Positions 5,888 to 8,046 of a stretch of DNA of 8,046 nucleotides are shown piece by piece. The translations under genes were made by a program, and so were the position numbers. How positions within the stretch are numbered: the stretch's first letter is position 1; each line of letters starts with the position of its first letter. The DNA lies in the NCBI GenBank assembly GCA_051010015.1, contig JBPCVZ010000411.1, positions 1 to 8,046 on the forward strand, given 5' to 3'. The notes below the pieces were generated by a model. It had not been told where the DNA came from and did no database searches. It saw only the letters and a list, made by a program, of their open reading frames with translations. The DNA comes from CAJQQK01 sp051010015 (GTDB taxonomy: Bacteria; Pseudomonadota; Alphaproteobacteria; Rhizobiales; Hyphomicrobiaceae).

Positions 5888-6826
5888 ATGGCAAATGGAC
5901 ATTTTGACAAGATCGCACTGATCGGCATCGGCCTGATCGGTTCGTCGATTTCGCATGCCGCGCGACGTGGCAAACTGGTTAATGCCATCTCGGGACACGC
6001 ACGCACGGCCGAAACGCGCCGCGTCGCGCTCGAGCTGGGCCTTGTCGACACGGTGCACGAGACCGCCGGCGCCGCCGTCGAAGATGCCGACCTCGTCGTG
6101 TTGTGTGTACCTGTCGGCGCCTGCGCCGCCGTCGCCAAGGACATCGCGGCACACCTCAAGCCCGGCGCGATCGTCACCGATGTCGGCTCGGTCAAAGGCT
6201 CGGTCATCGACGATGTCGCGCCGCACCTGCCGGACAATGTGCATTTCATTCCGGGACATCCGATCGCGGGTACGGAGAACTCCGGACCCGAAGCCGGCTT
6301 CGCGGAACTGTTCGACAACCGCTGGTGCATCCTGACGCCGCGCGCCGGCGACGACGCCGCGGCCACGGCAAAGCTCGAGGCCTTCTGGAAGGGGCTCGGT
6401 TCCGACGTCGAAGTCATGGCGCCGGACCACCACGACATGGTGCTCGCAATCGTCAGCCATCTGCCGCACCTGATCGCGTTCAACATCGTCAACTCGGCCC
6501 GCCACCTCGAGCAGGTCACCGACAAGGAAGTGATCAAGTTTTCGGCCGGTGGTTTTCGTGATTTCACACGCATCGCCGCCTCCGACCCGGTGATGTGGCG
6601 CGACGTGTTCCTTAACAACAAGGAAGCCGTGCTCGAGATGCTCGGCCGCTTCACGGAGGACCTGACCGATCTGCAGCGCGCCATCCGGTTCGGCGACGGC
6701 AAGCGGTTACAGCATCTCTTCACCGAGGCGCGCGGCGTGCGCAAGGGCATCATCGAATCCGGCCAGGATACGGCGGAACCGGACTTCGGCCGGCATGCCG
6801 GCGTGGTTGAGCCAAGCGCGGAATAG
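5888..6826 (+). CDS. tyrC: Prephenate/arogenate dehydrogenase (TyrC/TyrA family)
   Basis: NAD(P)-dependent oxidative decarboxylation of prephenate to 4-hydroxyphenylpyruvate and/or arogenate to tyrosine, in the cytoplasm. The 312-residue protein is a stand-alone dehydrogenase: no chorismate mutase domain precedes it and no ACT domain follows. The N-terminal Rossmann domain shows GIGLIGSS (13-20) and VLCVPVG (71-77). The linker has DVGSVKG (98-104) and HPIAGTENSGPEAG with the catalytic-type His124. The C-terminal helical dimer domain has SHLPHLIAF (190-198), GGFRDFTRIAASDP (221-234) with Arg224 and Arg228, and WRDVFLNN. The start is ATG 5888, eight bases after the hisC TAA. The Shine-Dalgarno is weak, which suggests coupling to hisC. 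Cofactor and substrate preference (prephenate, arogenate or both) is not resolved here. Confidence 0.93.
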   Translation: MANGHFDKIALIGIGLIGSSISHAARRGKLVNAISGHARTAETRRVALELGLVDTVHETAGAAVEDADLVVLCVPVGACAAVAKDIAAHLKPGAIVTDVGSVKGSVIDDVAPHLPDNVHFIPGHPIAGTENSGPEAGFAELFDNRWCILTPRAGDDAAATAKLEAFWKGLGSDVEVMAPDHHDMVLAIVSHLPHLIAFNIVNSARHLEQVTDKEVIKFSAGGFRDFTRIAASDPVMWRDVFLNNKEAVLEMLGRFTEDLTDLQRAIRFGDGKRLQHLFTEARGVRKGIIESGQDTAEPDFGRHAGVVEPSAE

Positions 6827-6840
6827 AATCGAGTCGGCGA

Positions 6841-7566
6841 ATGGCCACGGACACGCAGCAATCAGCGCCTCGGCTGGATGATCTCTGGGTCTTCGGCTAC
6901 GGCTCGCTGATGTGGAACCCCGGCTTTCCCTTCGCCGAGCGACGCGCCGCGCGACTGGTCGGGCACCACCGCGCCTTCTGCATCTATTCGACCCATCATC
7001 GCGGCAGCCACGAGAAACCCGGTCTCGTGCTCGGCCTCGACCGGGGCGGCACCTGTCTTGGCGCGGCCTATCGCATCGCGCCCGAGCACCGCCGCGACGT
7101 GTTGCTTTACCTGCGCGCGCGCGAGCAGGTCAGCGGCGTCTACCGCGAGGCGCGGGTCCACCTCGAACTCGCGCATGACGATCACCAGGCGTTCGGTGAC
7201 CACGTGACGTACGGGCGGGCGTTTGTCGTCGAGCCGAAGCACCCGAGTTATACCGGCGTCATGACGATCGCCGAGCAGGCGCGATTGATCCGCGCGGCGC
7301 GCGGGCTTTCCGGCCCCAACGTGGAGTACCTGGTCAACACGTGGCGACAACTCGGTTCAGCCGGTATTCGCGATCGCAACCTCGACCGCGTCGTGTGCGC
7401 CGTCGGCGGCCTGTTCGCGTCGCGACCGCCCGACCATGTCCGCGCGGCCAGCCATGTCTTGATTGGCGCGACCCGCCACGATCCGCCGTACGCACCTTTG
7501 ATGCGCCGCCATGCCCGGCGCCGCTTCATGCACCGCCTCAAACTTGATGCCCTCAACGCGCATTGA
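6841..7566 (+). CDS. chaC: Glutathione-specific gamma-glutamylcyclotransferase (ChaC family)
   Basis: ChaC-type enzymes cleave glutathione to 5-oxoproline and Cys-Gly in the cytosol. The 241-residue product matches the family in order: VFGYGSLMWNPGFP (17-30) with the YGSL substrate-binding loop, the RAFCIYSTHHRGS segment (44-56), GLVLGLDRGG (61-70), LYLRARE (89-95) with the presumed catalytic Glu95, VVEPKHPSYTG (129-139) and the C-terminal YLVNTWRQLGSAGIRDRNL (163-181). It starts 15 bases after the tyrC stop, with only a poor ribosome binding site, so it is probably co-transcribed with hisC-tyrC. The last 40 or so residues are Arg/His-rich and outside the core fold. Older annotations call this a cation-transport regulator; the cyclotransferase role is better supported for the family. 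Confidence 0.93.
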   Translation: MATDTQQSAPRLDDLWVFGYGSLMWNPGFPFAERRAARLVGHHRAFCIYSTHHRGSHEKPGLVLGLDRGGTCLGAAYRIAPEHRRDVLLYLRAREQVSGVYREARVHLELAHDDHQAFGDHVTYGRAFVVEPKHPSYTGVMTIAEQARLIRAARGLSGPNVEYLVNTWRQLGSAGIRDRNLDRVVCAVGGLFASRPPDHVRAASHVLIGATRHDPPYAPLMRRHARRRFMHRLKLDALNAH

Positions 7567-7576
7567 CCTGGATCAG
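7563..7576. promoter_or_regulatory. Possible FNR/FixK-like box
   Basis: ttgac-ctgg-atcag matches the TTGAT-N4-ATCAA dyad of FNR/FixK regulators at eight of ten positions and overlaps the chaC stop codon. Its centre is about 26 bases upstream of the centre of the best -10 candidate, somewhat closer than in a classical class II arrangement. The match may be fortuitous. Confidence 0.25.
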
Positions 7577-7589
7577 TGCCGGCCAAACG

Positions 7590-7633
7590 TGCTAGCATGA
7601 GTTTCGCAAAGGGCGGGGTAGACCTGTTTGAGG
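7590..7633 (+). promoter_or_regulatory. Possible extended -10 and ribosome binding site for the exported-protein gene
   Basis: TG-C-TAGCAT at 7590-7598 resembles an extended -10 (four of six in the hexamer); the bases tgctagca also form a perfect palindrome. No good -35 is at 17 bases. Downstream, GAGG at 7630-7633 lies nine bases before ATG 7643 and is a good Shine-Dalgarno that fixes that start. The gap of 76 bases from chaC and these signals suggest independent transcription. Confidence 0.35.
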
Positions 7634-7642
7634 ATTAAGCAA

Positions 7643-8046
7643 ATGCGACACGCTTTTGTGACGCTCTTGAGTGCAATGGCGACGCTGCTGTTCGTCACTG
7701 GCATGGCATCCGCGGCCCCGCTGGGCCCGATCGCGAAGATCAAGGTCGGGACCGATCGCGGCCTGGTGCACAAGGTTCACGGACGTCACTGCCGACGGCT
7801 CTACGGCCATCAGCGCCACTGGCACGGCGGCCGTGGCCATGTCCACAAGCGATGGCACCGCCACAGGTCCTGTCGATACGCTCGATATTATTCGCGACCG
7901 TACTATCCTTATTACGTCAGCGCCTACGTCGGACTGCCACGCTACTATCGCATCCGGCGCTTCTATGGACGGCGACGGTTTTACCGTGGCCCGCGCTTTT
8001 ATCGCGGCCGCCGCTTCATCCGTGGTCGGCGCGGGTTCCGGCGCGG
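7643..8046 (+). CDS. Small exported Arg/Tyr/His-rich protein, 3'-truncated by window edge
   Basis: The frame is open from ATG 7643 to the window end (134 residues, no stop seen). Residues 1-24 form a clear Sec signal peptide: short basic start MRHAF, hydrophobic core to about residue 18, and cleavage motif ASA before AP. The mature part begins APLGPIAKIKVGTDRGLVHKVHGRHC, then a segment with ten His between 43 and 74 and Cys at 50 and 77, then a Tyr-rich stretch (79-102), then a strictly six-residue repeat, RFYRGx-like, starting at 106, 112, 118 and 124. The layout (signal peptide, APLG..., LVxxVHGxHC, basic low-complexity tail) resembles small secreted proteins common in Rhizobiales that have no assigned function. 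Surface, envelope or metal-binding roles are guesses. GAGG precedes the ATG by nine bases. Confidence 0.8.
   Translation, partial: MRHAFVTLLSAMATLLFVTGMASAAPLGPIAKIKVGTDRGLVHKVHGRHCRRLYGHQRHWHGGRGHVHKRWHRHRSCRYARYYSRPYYPYYVSAYVGLPRYYRIRRFYGRRRFYRGPRFYRGRRFIRGRRGFRR
7958..8029 (+). repeat. Degenerate 18-bp tandem repeat within the exported-protein gene
   Basis: Four in-frame 18-base units begin at 7958, 7976, 7994 and 8012, encoding RFYGRR, RFYRGP, RFYRGR and RFIRGR; a shortened fifth starts at 8030 (RGFRR). The codons differ between units (ttc/ttt, tat/tac, cgc/cgt/cgg) while the peptide pattern holds, which suggests an old repeat kept by selection on the protein. The array may continue past the window edge. 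Confidence 0.7.

Overview
The window looks like chromosomal core-metabolism DNA from a GC-rich alphaproteobacterium, probably Rhizobiales or Rhodospirillales. The evidence is strongly G/C-biased third codon positions, an adjacent metX-metW pair divergent from a hisC-tyrC pair, and the many long antisense ORFs typical of high-GC coding DNA. The lineage is inferred from gene order and protein style, not from a marker comparison.

Layout: (1) 1-1824, + strand, the C-terminal three quarters of pheT (phenylalanyl-tRNA synthetase beta chain), cut by the left edge. (2) 1825-2635, about 0.8 kb with no convincing gene, between the convergent pheT and metW. It holds two GC-rich hairpins just after pheT, a large inverted-repeat element of the dispersed palindromic kind (2121-2211) and a related single hairpin unit (2316-2341). 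(3) 2636-4494, - strand, metX then metW, overlapping by ATGA: the homoserine acylation step of methionine synthesis and its partner methyltransferase-fold protein. (4) 4495-4772, a divergent regulatory region with a candidate metXW promoter, a leader of about 135 nt for metX, and tightly packed palindromes upstream of hisC. (5) 4773-7566, + strand, hisC, tyrC and chaC in close succession and probably one transcript: a PLP aminotransferase, a prephenate/arogenate dehydrogenase and a gamma-glutamylcyclotransferase. (6) 7643-8046, + strand, the start of a gene for a small exported protein rich in Arg, Tyr and His, open at the right edge, with its own ribosome binding site and a possible FNR/FixK-like box upstream.

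How the genes fit together: HisC next to TyrC suggests that the aminotransferase serves tyrosine/phenylalanine synthesis as well as, or instead of, histidine synthesis. The divergent metXW pair commits homoserine to methionine. ChaC would degrade glutathione to 5-oxoproline and Cys-Gly, a loose link to sulfur-amino-acid metabolism. I found no phage, transposase, CRISPR, tRNA, rRNA or defence gene. The least ordinary items are the exported His-rich and hexapeptide-repeat protein at the right edge, the palindromic elements between pheT and metW, and the palindromes upstream of hisC. I do not see an unambiguous new multi-gene system.
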